Source: Candidatus Peribacter sp. UBA2144 (GTDB taxonomy: Bacteria; Patescibacteriota; Gracilibacteria; Peribacterales; Peribacteraceae). From it: 13,504 nucleotides of DNA. The notes beneath the pieces are model-generated. The model was not told the origin of the DNA. It saw nothing but the letters and a program-made list of their open reading frames with translations, and did no database searches. The DNA is taken from NCBI GenBank assembly GCA_002328295.1, contig DCXE01000054.1, forward strand, positions 1 to 13,504. The letters run 5' to 3'. Below, piece by piece: positions 12,723 through 13,504 of the stretch (position 1 is the first letter of the stretch; every line of letters begins with the position of its first letter). A program made the translations under genes and the position numbers.

Positions 12723-12746
12723 GCGTTCGCCCCAGCGAACGCTGGG
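12723..12746. other. Two mutually exclusive hairpins
   Basis: GCGTTCGC-CCCA-GCGAACGC (12723-12742) is a perfect 8-bp stem with a four-base loop. CCCAGC-GAAC-GCTGGG (12731-12746) is a perfect 6-bp stem that reuses the loop and 3' strand of the first. Only one can form at a time. No T run follows on either strand. It lies in the 347-bp gap before smpB, which otherwise holds element 6, a short GGGC-ATCT-GCCC hairpin near 12643-12654, and the leader described separately. Confidence 0.5.
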
Positions 12747-12774
12747 AGAAAGAGATAAAGATCAATGCACCCAA

Positions 12775-12841
12775 TATAATACAGTCTCATGCTCTTTTGT
12801 CAATAGACAACCTTGGCTAACATAAGCCAATAATTCTGGCT
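12775..12841 (+). promoter_or_regulatory. Candidate -10 box and hairpin-rich leader of smpB
   Basis: A perfect TATAAT stands at 12775-12780, with no good -35 box at the usual distance. A message starting near 12787 would have a leader of about 87 nt. That leader holds TTGTC-AATA-GACAA (12797-12810) and TTGGCT/AGCCAA (12813-12818 with 12825-12830). The AGCCA strand can alternatively pair with TGGCT (12837-12841). The role is unknown. Confidence 0.3.
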
Positions 12842-12873
12842 TCAACGACCCTTTTCGGGCACAATTCAGCTTG

Positions 12874-13314
12874 ATGAAAGTAGTGGCTAAAAACCGCCGT
12901 GCAAGCTACGACTACGAGATCCTGGACAAGGTTGAGGCAGGGGTGATTTTGACCGGCCAGGAGGCAAAATCTTGCCGTCAGGGCCACGTAAATCTGTCCG
13001 GTTCGTATGTATCCTTTTTGAGTGGGAAACCGATTCTGAGGAGCGCAAAGATCTCCCCTTATTCTCATGCATCAGGGCTCGAGAACTACGATCCCGGGCA
13101 GGATCGTAAGTTGCTCCTAAAAAAGTCAGAAGCTCAGAGGCTTCAGTCAGCTTTGGACGAGCAAGGCGTTACGATCATCCCACTTGAAGTAAGAGCCGGA
13201 AAACACATCAAGGTTTTACTGGGCCTTGGTAAGGGAAAGAAAAGATATGACAAGAGGCAGAAGATCCGCGAGAGGGATCAGAAAAGGAAGCTAAAGAAGG
13301 GGGAAGATTATTGA
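12874..13314 (+). CDS. smpB: SsrA-binding protein SmpB
   Basis: SmpB binds tmRNA and brings it to stalled ribosomes for trans-translation, tagging the unfinished protein and freeing the ribosome. The 146 residues cover the OB-fold body and tail of the family: NRRASYDYEILDKVEAGVILTGQEAKSCRQGHVNL (7-41), the ISPY motif (60-63), RKLLLKKSE (78-86), then VLLGLGKGKKRYDKRQKIRERDQKR (114-138), whose GKKxYDKR run is diagnostic. The basic C-terminal tail ends GEDY. A TTG immediately before the ATG (12871) could serve as start, adding one residue. I take the ATG. No Shine-Dalgarno is seen. No tmRNA gene was found in the window. Confidence 0.96.
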   Translation: MKVVAKNRRASYDYEILDKVEAGVILTGQEAKSCRQGHVNLSGSYVSFLSGKPILRSAKISPYSHASGLENYDPGQDRKLLLKKSEAQRLQSALDEQGVTIIPLEVRAGKHIKVLLGLGKGKKRYDKRQKIRERDQKRKLKKGEDY

Positions 13315-13323
13315 TGATAAAAC

Positions 13324-13351
13324 TTGACATATACAAAAATAAGTACAAAAT
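13324..13351 (+). promoter_or_regulatory. Promoter with consensus -35 before the 46-residue ORF
   Basis: TTGACA (13324-13329) is a perfect -35 hexamer. CAAAAT (13346-13351), 16 bp downstream, is a fair -10. The start point would be near 13358, only a base or two before the ATG at 13360, again implying a nearly leaderless message. Confidence 0.45.
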
Positions 13352-13359
13352 GTGCGTCT

Positions 13360-13500
13360 ATGCAAACAGCCCCCAAAGCTCCCAGAACAGCAGCTCCGCT
13401 CGACGAAGAGGTCGAGCAAAAAGTCGATGCGTTGTTGTATCATACACCGATTGGAGATGCAGAAGTTGCAGATGAAGATATAGCCGAAAAAAATTTGTAG
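13360..13500 (+). CDS. Small acidic protein of 46 residues, unknown function
   Basis: A complete short frame begins ATG CAA ACA and ends TAG. The product starts with MQTAPKAPRTAAPLDEEVEQ. After this Ala/Pro-rich N-terminus, the rest is acidic (many Asp and Glu) and contains KVDALLYHTPIGDAE. It has no membrane segment, no cysteine and no family I recognise. A perfect TTGACA box lies 36 bp upstream of the ATG. The frame has a strongly protein-like codon pattern (GAA, GAG, GTC, GAT, GCA). An overlapping 41-codon frame from ATG at 13350 is rich in Arg, Cys and Ser and is less convincing. Confidence 0.5.
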   Translation: MQTAPKAPRTAAPLDEEVEQKVDALLYHTPIGDAEVADEDIAEKNL

Positions 13501-13504
13501 CGGA

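Overview
The window looks like chromosome from a bacterium with a small genome, most likely a Patescibacteria/CPR-type lineage (Peregrinibacteria-like is my best guess, not proven). The clues are short genes separated by repeat-filled gaps, almost no Shine-Dalgarno sequences, RNase J with a long basic N-terminal tail, a lone S23-type four-helix-bundle gene, an LPxTG-like surface protein and a prepilin peptidase. TGA is used as a stop (pyrB, smpB), so this is not the recoded Gracilibacteria/SR1 code. There are no rRNA or tRNA genes, no CRISPR array and no transposase.

Layout. 116-2041 (minus): a small receiver-like protein behind its own promoter and palindrome, then a Wzx/MATE-type polysaccharide flippase. 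2042-2740: about 700 bp without a gene, packed with nested inverted repeats and a structured segment that reads best as a minus-strand RNA with an intrinsic terminator. 2741-5345 (plus): pyrB (aspartate carbamoyltransferase) and pyrC (dihydroorotase, compact CAD-like form), consecutive steps of UMP synthesis, separated by a minus-strand four-helix-bundle gene lying between inverted repeat arms. A double hairpin terminator closes pyrC. 5537-8283 (minus): a HAD phosphatase and RNase J. 8575-10992 (plus): a one-pass membrane protein with a degenerate PP2C-like cytoplasmic domain and a propeller-like outer domain, then a small HxGH cytidylyltransferase. 11061-13500 (plus): a sortase-type surface protein, prepilin peptidase (PilD), SmpB (trans-translation) and a 46-residue acidic ORF.

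The most unusual feature is not a gene. Six intergenic gaps each hold an inverted pair of short tandem arrays whose repeat unit is 7 bp in every case, although the heptamer differs from gap to gap (CAATTGA, TAGGACT, TTTTCAA, AGCTTAT, GGCAATT, TTAGCTT). Two of these, at 8411-8514 and 12525-12628, are full-length relatives in opposite orientation with a shared asymmetric core. One pair of arms flanks the S23-like gene, and that gene's stop codon and last residues lie inside an arm. This suggests a family of hairpin-forming mobile elements, with the four-helix-bundle gene as the cargo or helper of one member. Several starts sit only a few bases downstream of a -10-like hexamer, suggesting near-leaderless transcription.
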